Source of the DNA: Gandjariella thermophila
GTDB lineage: Bacteria; Actinomycetota; Actinomycetes; Mycobacteriales; Pseudonocardiaceae
Direction: 5' to 3'
DNA length: 64,000 nucleotides
Assembly (NCBI RefSeq): GCF_005405885.1
Contig: NZ_BJFL01000018.1
Span: forward strand, 481-64,480
The notes under the pieces were generated by a model that worked only from the letters and a program-made list of their open reading frames with translations, was not told the origin of the DNA and ran no database searches. Of this stretch, positions 8,873 to 17,460 are shown one piece after another; the first letter of the stretch is position 1, and every line of letters starts with the position of its first letter. Both the position numbers and the translations under genes were made by a program.

Positions 8873-9135
8873 GCGTGGGCTCGCACGGTGGGGATGGCGT
8901 GCTGGTGTTCGTCGAGCGTGGCGCGGTTATCCAGCGCGTACACCACGTCTCGCAACGCACCCCGGAGCCGACCGGCCTGTAACGGGTCCAGCACGGCCAC
9001 CTCGCCGGACGGCAAGACCAGCGCCACGCGGTCGTCATCGGTGGGCACGACAAGGATCTGGCGTCGTCGTCTCGCGATGTCCCGCCACGTTGAGACCTGC
9101 TCACCCGGCTTGCGTCGCCTCCGCCGCATGGTCAC
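8869..9135 (-). CDS. Hypothetical basic protein, 88 aa
   Basis: This is a small protein with a very basic N terminus (MRRRRRKPGE) followed by a beta-rich core (RRRQILVVPTDDDRVALVLPSGEVAVLDPLQAGRLRGALRDVVYALDN). It starts at GTG (9135) or at the ATG two codons later. It is the first well-supported gene of the minus-strand hypothetical operon. A longer open frame ends exactly at its start (stop 9132-9134) and could encode a small upstream partner, but no convincing start or ribosome site is seen there. Function is unknown; the basic end could bind nucleic acid. Confidence 0.55.
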   Translation of the reverse strand: MTMRRRRRKPGEQVSTWRDIARRRRQILVVPTDDDRVALVLPSGEVAVLDPLQAGRLRGALRDVVYALDNRATLDEHQHAIPTVRAHA

Positions 9136-9323
9136 TCCCCGGCTGCCACACCAACCCGCGTGGGGTCGGCCGTCGGTACCGGCGGAGCCGGGGCCAGGTC
9201 GGGGGCTGACTGGCCCGGCTCCGCCAGGCTGGTCCTGACGCAGCCCTGATCACGAACGGCGAGGGCGGTGATCAGCGCCGCGTCAGGAGGGCTACGGTGT
9301 GCTCTGGCACACCATCCATGCAA

Positions 9324-9347
9324 GGCATAATGCCAGGCATTATTGCC
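9324..9347. promoter_or_regulatory. Inverted repeat, probable operator of the XRE gene
   Basis: GGCATAATGCC and GGCATTATTGCC lie back to back, separated by one A, about 80 bp upstream of the XRE start. Each half is itself close to palindromic. The AT-rich centre in a GC-rich region fits a promoter/operator between the divergent XRE/DUF397 pair and the minus-strand small genes. Autoregulation by the XRE protein is inference from position. Confidence 0.45.
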
Positions 9348-9426
9348 GATCGGGAAGTGGTCCAAACGGGTGGTCGCGCGCGTCGCGCGTGATGGCAGCG
9401 TGGAGTGCGAAGCGGAGGAAACAGGG

Positions 9427-10266
9427 ATGCGACCCACCGTGCGCAGCCGCCGACTCGGCAGCAGGCTGGCCCACTATCGGCGCGAGAGCGGCTTGTCCGG
9501 TACCGAGGTGGCCGCGCGGCTCGGCATCCACCAAGCCACCTGGTCCAAAATCGAATCGGGCAAGACCAAAGTGTCGCCGACGGTGTTGGCCAAGGCCGTC
9601 GAGGTGCTGGACATCCCCGCCTCCGTGGCCGCCCAGTTGGACACCTTGCGCCGCAAGTCCGAGGAGCAGGGCTGGTGGCAGGACTACGGCGACATCCTCT
9701 CCGAAGCCGTGCAGATGCTCATCGAGCTGGAAGCCGACGCCTCCTGGATCCGCACCTACGAAGGCCATCTGATCCCCGGCCTGCTGCAAACCCGCCGCTA
9801 CGCCGAACGCGTCATCACCGCGGTCTCGCCCCACATCCGGGTCGCCGACATCGACCGGTACCTGGAACTACGGATGCGCCGCCAGAAACGCATCGATGAA
9901 GGGCTCCGGCTGACCGCGATCCTCGGCGAGGCCGCGGTCCGCCAGCAGGTCGGCGGACCCGACACGCTGCGCGAACAGCTCCGCCACGTCACGCGCATGG
10001 TTCGGGAGCACGACGTGACCGTCCAGATCGTGCCCTTCACCGCCGACGCCCACGCCGCGCTCGGCGACTCATTCACCGTGATCCAGTGGCCTGACGAGGC
10101 CGATCCCGAAGCCGTCTACGTGGACGGGGTGACATCCTGGACCGTGCATGAGCGCGACGGTGTGATCCGCAGCTACCTGCACGCGCTGGCCTCCGTGCAA
10201 GCGCAAGCCCTGGCTCCGCGAGAATCACTTGACCTCATCCACGACGTGATCAAGGAACTGCCATGA
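9427..10266 (+). CDS. XRE-family regulator with DUF5753-type C-terminal domain
   Basis: This 279-residue protein has an N-terminal helix-turn-helix at about residues 10-65 (RLAHYRRESGLSGTEVAARLGIHQATWSKIESGKTKVS) and a C-terminal DUF5753-like domain (SWIRTYEGHLIPGLLQTRRYAERVI, later IVPFTADAHAALGDSFTVIQWPD). This is the Scr1/WhiJ-like class. The start at 9427 is chosen for GGAGGAAACAGGG just upstream; the frame is open further back without a ribosome site. Its stop overlaps the ATG of the DUF397 gene, as is usual for these pairs, which regulate development or antibiotic production or behave like toxin-antitoxin modules. Confidence 0.88.
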   Translation: MRPTVRSRRLGSRLAHYRRESGLSGTEVAARLGIHQATWSKIESGKTKVSPTVLAKAVEVLDIPASVAAQLDTLRRKSEEQGWWQDYGDILSEAVQMLIELEADASWIRTYEGHLIPGLLQTRRYAERVITAVSPHIRVADIDRYLELRMRRQKRIDEGLRLTAILGEAAVRQQVGGPDTLREQLRHVTRMVREHDVTVQIVPFTADAHAALGDSFTVIQWPDEADPEAVYVDGVTSWTVHERDGVIRSYLHALASVQAQALAPRESLDLIHDVIKELP

Positions 10267-10637
10267 ACACCCCCGCCCACACAGCGCAGGCCCCGACCGC
10301 GTGGCGCAAGAGCAGCTACAGCACCGGCACCGGAAACTGCGTCGAGGTCGCCCCCGCCGCGGGCGGCGTGGTGATCCGGCACAGCAAGCACCCGACCGCC
10401 GGAACGATCACCTTCGGCTTCGCCGATTGGAAGTCGTTCATCCACGAAGTTCAGAACGGGCCAAACAGCACGAACAGCGCCGTCACCGTCACCCGCAGCG
10501 GCACTGACACCCTGGTCAGGTCGCTGCACACCGGCGTCGAACTACGCTTCGACCAAGCAGAATGGTCCGCCTTCGTCGCCGGAGCCATCGACGGCGAGTT
10601 CGACCTCGCTGACCGACTCACCACGACCGTGAACTGA
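10263..10637 (+). CDS. Tandem DUF397 protein
   Basis: This 124-residue protein carries two DUF397 repeats. The first is AWRKSSYSTGTGNCVEVAPAAGGVVIRHSKHPTAG with FADWKSFIHEVQNG. The second, more diverged, is VTVTRSGTDTLVRSLHTG with EWSAFVAGAIDGEFD. The start overlaps the XRE stop by ATGA, so the two are coupled. DUF397 proteins are the usual partners of DUF5753 XRE regulators and are thought to modulate them, possibly as antagonists. It ends 61 bp before IS copy 2. Confidence 0.85.
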   Translation: MNTPAHTAQAPTAWRKSSYSTGTGNCVEVAPAAGGVVIRHSKHPTAGTITFGFADWKSFIHEVQNGPNSTNSAVTVTRSGTDTLVRSLHTGVELRFDQAEWSAFVAGAIDGEFDLADRLTTTVN

Positions 10638-10698
10638 CCGCAAACACCAGGCAGCGATCGATACGGCCGGCAGCCACACCGCGATCTCGAACGCTCGG

Positions 10699-12694
10699 CC
10701 GGGGTTCCACAGATCAGCCAGCTGACTAGTCCGTGAAAACTGGCCGTGAGCTGGGGAAATGCTGATCGGCCCGGTGACGGGGCGTTCACTAGGCCGTGGT
10801 GTTCGTCCTGGTCAGGGCGTCGCGGGGGTGGCCTCGAAGATGCGGCGTGGTTCGGGCAGGCCGAGCGCGGCGAGGATCTTCTTCTGGCCGGCGGTGAGCT
10901 CGGTGCGCTGCCGGAAGGAGCCGGCCGGGCCGGTGAAGGTGCCCAGGTGCAGGCGCTGGAGCTCGTCGCGGATGGCGGCCCAGGTCTGCCCGGTCTTGGT
11001 TTCGGCGATGCGGATGAGCAGCAGCGCCAGCCAGCACAGCAGCACGTGAGCACGGATCCGTGCCTCGACGCGGTGATAGACGGGCCGCATGTCGATAACC
11101 GACTTCATGTCCCGCCAGCCGCGCTCGACTTCCAGTAGCTGCTTGTAGCCCAGGGCGATGTCCTCGGCCGAGGGCTTCGGGTCCGAGCAGCGCAGCAGGA
11201 ACTTGCCGTCCAGGTTGGCCTCGGCGTCGATGGCCTTCTTGTCCACCCGCAGCAGCCCGCCGGGCGTGGTGCGCAGGTAGCGGTTGAGCCCGGGCTTGGT
11301 CGAGATGACGCCGCGCAGTTCGGCGCGCTGGTCCCGAGACAGCGTGTCGGAGCCGTTAATCATCTCCTCGAGCAGCGCGACGATGCGTGCTCGGATGGCA
11401 GCGTCGCGGATCGCGGCGTCGGGGTTGAAGCAGATCACGAACCGGTCCTCAGCTAGATCCGACGACAGACGGACCTCCTTGACCTGCAGGTTGTCGGCGA
11501 CGTGGCGGTAGCGGCCCTGTCGGGACAGCGCGGCGTCGGCCTCGGCGGTGCCGCCGCGCAGCTTCTCCCCGAGGATGTAGTGCCCGCCGGCGCGCTGCAG
11601 GTAGCGCCTGTTGGCGGCGGAGGCGAAGCCGCGGTCGGCGACCCACACGATCCGCGACAGCGACCAATCCCGCATGTCGTGTTTCACCTGCCGGATCAGC
11701 GCGGAATCGGCGGTGTTCCCGGGCCAAGACCAACACCTGACCGGGATCCCGTCCCGGGTCACCGCCATGCCGACCACGATCTGCGGCAGATCCGGCCGGG
11801 AGTCCTTGCTCTTGCCGAGGGTGCGAAACCCTGCCTGCTTTGCTGCGGCCGAGGCGTCGGCGACCGGCATCCCGCGCTCGTCCCGGCCGACCGGCGCGTC
11901 GGCGTCCTCGGCCTCGAAGTACGTGGAGATGGTGTCGAAGAACAACAGGTCCACCTCCAGATTCAGCAGGTCGGCGGTGTTGTCGAACACGATCCGCCCG
12001 AGCTCGGGCTCGGCGTCGATCAACCAGTCCATCGCCCGATAGCAGGACTCGTCCACGACCGGCACGTCCAGCCCGTCGATGACCACGTCGTGCTCGATCC
12101 ACCGGGTCGCGCCCAGCTTGGAACTGGGGGCCAGCGCACGGTTCGCCACCAGCGCGAACAGGATCCGCTCCACGCGCGGCTCCATCCGCGTGGTCACCAG
12201 CATCCGCCGCATCACGGCATCGATCCCCAACGCATGCCACAGCCCGTCCAGCGCGAACGCCCCGCCCAACGCCTTCGACTCGGTGAACCGCAGTTCCGCT
12301 GGCGCGGTCGCGACCAGCGCCTCGCCCTGCTCGAGCAGTCGGCACAACGCCGCGACCAGCCGCCGGATCCCGGCGACGTCGAGCTGGTCCTCCCGGCCGA
12401 AGGAGTACAGCACCTTCGTCCGCGACGCCTTCGCGGCCGGGTCCCACTCGTTATGGGCCAGCTGCAGATAGCCCACCGTCTTGCCGTCGGCCATCCTGCG
12501 CGTCGAGCGCTTCACATACACGGACGGCGACCTTAACGATCAAGCCGCTATGAGAACAAGACCACGCAGCAGTTCACAAGCAGGCCACGGCGCACACCGT
12601 GTCACTAGTACTTTCCGCCGCTTCCGCTAGGTCGCAACCCTCTGACCAGCGGCGCGAGCCTCCCACGAGTCCCGGATCATCTGTGGAACCCCGG
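10699..12694 (-). mobile_element. IS1634-like insertion sequence, copy 2
   Basis: This copy is identical to copy 1 (offset 10,692) and has the same 16-bp inverted repeats at 10699-10714 and 12679-12694. Its right end abuts the last 17 bp of a CRISPR repeat (12695-12711, GTGGGGGCCGGAGTGAG), so the element or the composite unit interrupts the array. Its left flank is unrelated to the repeat, so no target duplication surrounds this copy alone. Confidence 0.85.
10812..12521 (-). CDS. IS1634-family transposase (copy 2)
   Basis: The product is a 569-residue DDE transposase with the same sequence as the one at 120-1829: Asp in LLFFDTISTYFEAE, Asp in VWVADRGFASAANR, and Glu in the EVERGWRDMK stretch. 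It is intact. Two identical full copies in direct orientation could mobilise, delete or amplify the DNA between them by transposition or homologous recombination. Confidence 0.9.
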   Translation of the reverse strand: MYVKRSTRRMADGKTVGYLQLAHNEWDPAAKASRTKVLYSFGREDQLDVAGIRRLVAALCRLLEQGEALVATAPAELRFTESKALGGAFALDGLWHALGIDAVMRRMLVTTRMEPRVERILFALVANRALAPSSKLGATRWIEHDVVIDGLDVPVVDESCYRAMDWLIDAEPELGRIVFDNTADLLNLEVDLLFFDTISTYFEAEDADAPVGRDERGMPVADASAAAKQAGFRTLGKSKDSRPDLPQIVVGMAVTRDGIPVRCWSWPGNTADSALIRQVKHDMRDWSLSRIVWVADRGFASAANRRYLQRAGGHYILGEKLRGGTAEADAALSRQGRYRHVADNLQVKEVRLSSDLAEDRFVICFNPDAAIRDAAIRARIVALLEEMINGSDTLSRDQRAELRGVISTKPGLNRYLRTTPGGLLRVDKKAIDAEANLDGKFLLRCSDPKPSAEDIALGYKQLLEVERGWRDMKSVIDMRPVYHRVEARIRAHVLLCWLALLLIRIAETKTGQTWAAIRDELQRLHLGTFTGPAGSFRQRTELTAGQKKILAALGLPEPRRIFEATPATP

Positions 12695-15349
12695 GTGGGG
12701 GCCGGAGTGAGATGCCCATGTAGTCGAAGCCGTGCTTGCGGCCGTGGCCGCAATGGAGTCGGGCCGTGGGAGCCGGAGTGAGGGAATTCAGCCGCTCCGC
12801 TACCTCAGCCGTGATCGGGCCGCAATGGAGTCCGGCCGCGGGGGCCGGAGTGAGCAGGACCGGGCTCGGGCGACAGTGAGCCCCGGGTTAGGCCGCAATG
12901 GAGTCCGGCCGCGGGGGCCGGAGTGAGGCGCCTGGTCACCGCCGCGATCCGAGCCGGAAGCCGCGAGCCGCAATGGAGTCCGGCCGCGGGGGCCGGAGTG
13001 AGCAACGGCGCGCTCGCCGCGTCCGACGTGCTGGTCATGCCGCAATGGAGTCCGGCCGCGGGGGCCGGAGTGAGCGCCGCGCGCTGTGGCAGCAGGCGTA
13101 CACCGCGCTGGGGCCGCAATGGAGTCCGGCCGCGGGGGCCGGAGTGAGGGAACAGGCGGCGGCCGACGACGGTCAGGCGGACCTCGCCGCAATGGAGTCC
13201 GGCCGCGGGGGCCGGAGTGAGGATTACCGGGCTGATGTAAACGACCAGGTGTTTTGATGGCCGCAATGGAGTCCGGCCGCGGGGGCCGGAGTGAGAGCGC
13301 CGGCATCGACGACGTGCCCGACGAGCAGTGGGCCGCAATGGAGTCCGGCCGCGGGGGCCGGAGTGAGCCGCGAAGAAAACGAGGTGATGCAGTGACATGA
13401 TCTGCCGCAATGGAGTCCGGCCGCGGGGGCCGGAGTGAGGACGTGGTGGCGTCGGCGACCTCGCTGCGTTCCCGGCCGCAATGGAGTCCGGCCGCGGGGG
13501 CCGGAGTGAGACCCAACCGGACCCATTCCGGGTGTCGACACTCCCTACGCGCCGCAATGGAGTCCGGCCGCGGGGGCCGGAGTGAGCGCTGGCGATCGAG
13601 CTGGCCGCCGTGCGGCTGGGCACGCCGCAATGGAGTCCGGCCGCGGGGGCCGGAGTGAGGTCGGTGGCGTGCGTGTTGCCCGGGGTGTAGTTCCGGCCGC
13701 AATGGAGTCCGGCCGCGGGGGCCGGAGTGAGCGTCGAGGATGGCGCCGATCTGAAGCGTGAGATGACGAAGCCGCAATGGAGTCCGGCCGCGGGGGCCGG
13801 AGTGAGCGCACACCTCGTCGAGCTGGCCGAGACGCCCAAGGGTGCCGCAATGGAGTCCGGCCGCGGGGGCCGGAGTGAGGCACCGCCGAACTCCGCGCCC
13901 TGCTCCTGTCCGTCGCGGCCGCAATGGAGTCCGGCCGCGGGGGCCGGAGTGAGCAGGGCCTCCACCGCTTCCGGCAGGCTCATACCAGCCGGCCGCAATG
14001 GAGTCCGGCCGCGGGGGCCGGAGTGAGGCCAGGTCGTCGGCGGGAGATGTTCCCGGCAGTTGAGCCGCAATGGAGTCCGGCCGCGGGGGCCGGAGTGAGG
14101 GCCACCACGTGCGTGCCGTGCAGTAGCGCCACGGAGCCGCAATGGAGTCCGGCCGCGGGGGCCGGAGTGAGCGCCGCCCGGGCAAAGAAACCATCTCTGT
14201 GTGGCTGCCGCAATGGAGTCCGGCCGCGGGGGCCGGAGTGAGGTACTCGGGTGTCGATCGTGTTGAGCGCGACGATGTCGCCGCAATGGAGTCCGGCCGC
14301 GGGGGCCGGAGTGAGGCCAGGTCGTCGGCGGGAGATGTTCCCGGCAGTTGAGCCGCAATGGAGTCCGGCCGCGGGGGCCGGAGTGAGGCGTCAAGATCTC
14401 GTTCGCCTTGAACGCCTGGTTGCTGGTGCCGCAATGGAGTCCGGCCGCGGGGGCCGGAGTGAGCCTACAGCCCATACGCCTTCGTGGGCACCGAGCCGTT
14501 GCCGCAATGGAGTCCGGCCGCGGGGGCCGGAGTGAGTACTCCACGTGCTTCCCTGTGCAACTCAACTACAGTGCGCCGCAATGGAGTCCGGCCGCGGGGG
14601 CCGGAGTGAGCCCGCTGCCCGCGCACGCGTAGGCCATATGTAGAAATGCCGCAATGGAGTCCGGCCGCGGGGGCCGGAGTGAGAACATGATGATCACATC
14701 CCGGTGGAGTCGGTTTTGATGCCGCAATGGAGTCCGGCCGCGGGGGCCGGAGTGAGCGGCCAACGCGTGCAGGGCGGCTTGGCCTTGCACCGAATTGCCG
14801 CAATGGAGTCCGGCCGCGGGGGCCGGAGTGAGCGTGCCGTGGGACGAGCTCGGGTTGCTTTCGGTGAAGAAGCCGCAATGGAGTCCGGCCGCGGGGGCCG
14901 GAGTGAGCGGGAAGCAACTCGGTGTAACCCTTGCGAAGGTTGCGTAGCCGCAATGGAGTCCGGCCGCGGGGGCCGGAGTGAGCTCGCGGGGCGAACGACC
15001 AGATGTTGGCCCGGTTGAAGCCGCAATGGAGTCCGGCCGCGGGGGCCGGAGTGAGCTGCAGGTCCCGCCGTGGATACCCCCACAGCACCTGCTGGCCGCA
15101 ATGGAGTCCGGCCGCGGGGGCCGGAGTGAGTCCCGAAGCATCATTTCGAACGACATTGGGCAGTCGGCCGCAATGGAGTCCGGCCGCGGGGGCCGGAGTG
15201 AGAGGGACTCCGGACGTGCCCCCCCTGGCCCTCACTCTGATTGCCGCAATGGAGTCCGGCCGCGGGGGCCGGAGTGAGCATGTCGCTAGAAAATATCGAC
15301 GGTGGGTTGTTCTGCCGCAATGGAGTCCGGCCGCGGGGGCCGGAGTGAG
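12695..15349 (-). CRISPR. CRISPR array 1 (type I-G), 37 repeats including a truncated one
   Basis: The repeats are 36 bp. On the + strand they begin GCCGCAATGGAGTCC and end GGGGGCCGGAGTGAG. I count 35 canonical repeats from 12819 to 15349, one degenerate full repeat (12747-12782, with GGGCCGTGGGAG in the middle) and one truncated by the IS (12695-12711). That gives 36 spacers of about 35-40 bp. Degenerate repeats at the left, and the leader and cas2 at the right, show that transcription runs on the minus strand from about 15350 leftward. The processed crRNA tag should then end AUUGCGGC. One spacer occurs twice (14028-14063 and 14316-14351). Another (15203-15242) overlaps a spacer in array 2. 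The array probably continued past the left edge of the window before the transposon entered. Confidence 0.97.
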
Positions 15350-15521
15350 GGCTCGGCTGATTCGGTGGGTTTGACCTGCGGAAATGTAGCACGTTGCGAG
15401 CAACCCCGGAAGAGGGATCTTCGACGAGATCAACAAGCCTCCACTGAATCGCACAAGATGGCCCTGACCTGCATGCGAGCATCTACGCCTGACGGTGTCG
15501 GCACCGGGATGCTCGCAGAGA
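15350..15521 (-). promoter_or_regulatory. Leader of CRISPR array 1
   Basis: These 172 bp lie between the cas2 stop and the first repeat. They include an AT-richer stretch near the array (GGAAATGTAGCACGTTGCGA) and are nearly identical to 26902-27073, which precedes array 2. Conservation at both arrays identifies this as the leader, carrying the array promoter and the integration signal for Cas1-Cas2. New spacers should enter at 15349/15350. Confidence 0.85.
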
Positions 15522-15809
15522 TCAAACTATCTTCGGGCCTGCGTCCGGCAGCCGGCGGGGACGTCCGAGGCTGCGCACCCGGGCCGGCGAGGACGTCAGG
15601 CCGAGATCGATCTCCACCACGCTGTCCTCGCCGAGATCCATCACGTCGGTGACGGCGGACTCCAGTTCGGCGAGTTCGGCCACGCTCAGATCGCACAGGA
15701 ACACTGAATACTGCAGCCGTTCGCCGTGGTCCTCCATGAGCGCGCAGACCCGGCGCAGCCGCTTCGGGTCCGCGATGTCGTAGGCCATCAGGTATCGCCG
15801 CCTGGCCAT
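15522..15809 (-). CDS. cas2: CRISPR endoribonuclease-like adaptation protein Cas2
   Basis: This 95-residue ferredoxin-fold protein pairs with Cas1 for spacer integration. The N-terminal strand MARRRYLMAYDIADPKRLRRV carries the conserved Asp (YDI), followed by HGERLQYSVFLCDLS, the standard Cas2 pattern. Start ATG 15809 has GAGGTGA upstream and lies 4 bp after the cas4-cas1 stop. Its 3' end, from about codon 47 on, is duplicated at 27074-27221 next to array 2. Confidence 0.95.
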   Translation of the reverse strand: MARRRYLMAYDIADPKRLRRVCALMEDHGERLQYSVFLCDLSVAELAELESAVTDVMDLGEDSVVEIDLGLTSSPARVRSLGRPRRLPDAGPKIV

Positions 15810-15813
15810 CGGC

Positions 15814-17460
15814 TCACCTCGTGACCATCGGCGTGTACTGGGGTATCTCGCCGACCAGGACGGCGGCGAGCAGACGGGCCTGGAGGTCGAGCACCCGCCG
15901 GTAGCTGATCTTGTAGCCGAAGAGCGGGTGCCGGATCTCCGTGTCCAGCCGGCGTTCGTAGGCGCGGAGCACGGTGCGGCGGCCATCGGGCGTCAGCGAG
16001 ACCGCCCCGGCACGGCGGAGGAAGTCGGCCGTGGTGATCTCACCCTTGTTGATCAAACCGAGGACCACCGAGTCGGCGATCAGCGGCCGGAACTCCTCGG
16101 CGAGATCGAGCGCCAGCGCCGGTCGGCCGTAGCGGGAACGGTGATAGATGCCGAGGTGGGGATCCAGTCCGACGCCGAGCGTGATGGCGACCAGATCCTT
16201 GGTGAGCATGGAGTAGCAGAACGAGAGCGGGGCATTGACGGGATCCGGAGGTGGCCGGCGGTTGCGCCCGAGTTGGGAGAATTCGGCGGCGAGGCCGTCG
16301 GCGCCCGGGTTGACCATCGACGGGAACGCGGCGAAATACAGGCGAGCCGCCGTGCCCTCGACGCCGAGCAGCGTGGAGAAGTTCTCCGCCGTGCGCGCCT
16401 GCTCGGCGAGCCTCTTCATGGCGTCGAGCGTCCCAGTGACGTCTCCGCGCGCATTGCGACGCAGCAGAGTCCGGCAGTTGAGGATCTTGCCGGCGATGAT
16501 CTGCCCGGCGATGCCGTTACCGCCCTGCGCGTGCACGGCGGTCTGGCGGCGGCGTAGCTCGACATACTTGGGCGGCTGGCCCTGCGCGAACCCGTGCAAC
16601 CACCCTCCGCTGCTCAGCCAGAGCACCGGAATACCGCGGGCGAAGCATTCCTGGAGGGCCTGTGTGCTGATCTGGACACGGCCGAACACGGCGAGCTGTG
16701 CCACGTCGAGCATTCGGAACGAGGCGAGCTTCGCCTTGTCGCGGGTGACTTCGAGGCGCCCACCACGCACGCCGACGAAGGCGCCGGGTTCGGTCACATA
16801 GACGGGGCGCTGGTCCGGGTCTCGGGGCACCAGCCGTCGGGGTGGCTGCTGCCGCCGGGCGAGCAGGGCGTTCACCTCGTCGGGAAGGCAGAGGCCGACG
16901 AGTGAACACCGGACGCACTTGGGACTGTCGACCAGCGGCAACGGCGGGCGGGCTCGGTCCGCCACGGCACGGGCGCCGGCCACGACATCCCGCACCCAAC
17001 CGATTCGCTCCGGGCTCAGCTCGACACGGACCCGCTGCCGGGTCTCGGCGTAGTACAGCTCGGCGTGGTCACAGCGATAACCACGATCACGCAACACGAG
17101 CGCTTGCAGGCAGACCTGCGCCTCGTCCGCCGGCCACGGTGTCCCGTCCGACCGTGGACCGCCCTTCTTGAAATCGACCGGGACGACGCTGTCACCGTCA
17201 CCCTGGATGACGTCCACCTTGGCGATCACGCCGAGGTCGTCCGAGCTCAGCGTCACCGCGCGGGCGGCACGGAGATCGCCTTCCCCGGGCAGCGGCGCGG
17301 CGCCGGACTCGACATCGACCTTGCGGTGGACCTGCTGCCCGAGCCGGGTGTCGTCGTTGTCCGCGAAGCGGCCCTCGACCCATTCCAGATAGAACAACCG
17401 CGGGCAGTAGACGTACTCGTTGACCATGCGCGCGGGAATGAGATCACTGTCCACCGTCAC
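15814..17460 (-). CDS. cas4-1: Cas4-Cas1 fusion adaptation protein
   Basis: This 548-residue fusion is diagnostic of type I-G (formerly I-U). The Cas4 part (about 1-205) has its iron-sulfur cysteines in EYVYCPRLFY and in CVRCSLVGLC, and the nuclease motif in VVPVDFKKGG. The Cas1 part (about 215-548) has NFSTLLGVEGTAARLYFAAF, NAPLSFCYSMLTKDL and GLDPHLGIYH...LALDLAEEFRPL, which supply the catalytic Glu/His/Asp-Glu residues. Cas4 should trim prespacers and read the PAM; Cas1 integrates them with Cas2. It starts at GTG overlapping the csb2 stop (GTGA). Confidence 0.95.
   Translation of the reverse strand: MTVDSDLIPARMVNEYVYCPRLFYLEWVEGRFADNDDTRLGQQVHRKVDVESGAAPLPGEGDLRAARAVTLSSDDLGVIAKVDVIQGDGDSVVPVDFKKGGPRSDGTPWPADEAQVCLQALVLRDRGYRCDHAELYYAETRQRVRVELSPERIGWVRDVVAGARAVADRARPPLPLVDSPKCVRCSLVGLCLPDEVNALLARRQQPPRRLVPRDPDQRPVYVTEPGAFVGVRGGRLEVTRDKAKLASFRMLDVAQLAVFGRVQISTQALQECFARGIPVLWLSSGGWLHGFAQGQPPKYVELRRRQTAVHAQGGNGIAGQIIAGKILNCRTLLRRNARGDVTGTLDAMKRLAEQARTAENFSTLLGVEGTAARLYFAAFPSMVNPGADGLAAEFSQLGRNRRPPPDPVNAPLSFCYSMLTKDLVAITLGVGLDPHLGIYHRSRYGRPALALDLAEEFRPLIADSVVLGLINKGEITTADFLRRAGAVSLTPDGRRTVLRAYERRLDTEIRHPLFGYKISYRRVLDLQARLLAAVLVGEIPQYTPMVTR

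Larger units (their letters stand above)
7..12694. mobile_element. Putative composite transposon bounded by two identical IS copies
   Basis: Two identical IS copies (7-2002 and 10699-12694) lie in the same orientation around about 8.7 kb of cargo. The base left of copy 1 is preceded by GTGGG (2-6) and copy 2 is followed by GTGGG (12695-12699). The inner flanks (ACTGG right of copy 1, CTCGG left of copy 2) match neither this nor each other. That is the pattern expected if the whole unit transposed together and duplicated 5 bp of target. The target appears to be a CRISPR repeat, since copy 2 is followed directly by the last part of one. Mobility as a unit is inference; recombination between independent IS insertions could give a similar picture. 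Cargo genes are listed separately. Confidence 0.6.

Noticed and set aside
9132-9437. Possible 101-codon gene upstream of the 88-residue gene
   Set aside because: It overlaps the XRE start on the other strand, has no ribosome site, and its composition is unlike a folded protein; only its stop position (GTGA junction) is suggestive.
10699-12694. A simple single insertion of copy 2 into the array with its own target duplication
   Set aside because: The left flank of copy 2 (CTCGG) does not match the right flank (GTGGG) and is not repeat sequence; the left flank of copy 1 does match.
12800-15454. Long open frames across array 1 encoding repeated SLRPPRPDSIAA, TPAPAAGLHCG or HSGPRGRTPLR peptides
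   Set aside because: They are translations of the stop-free 36-bp CRISPR repeat in different frames; the spacers between are unrelated and no start site is plausible.
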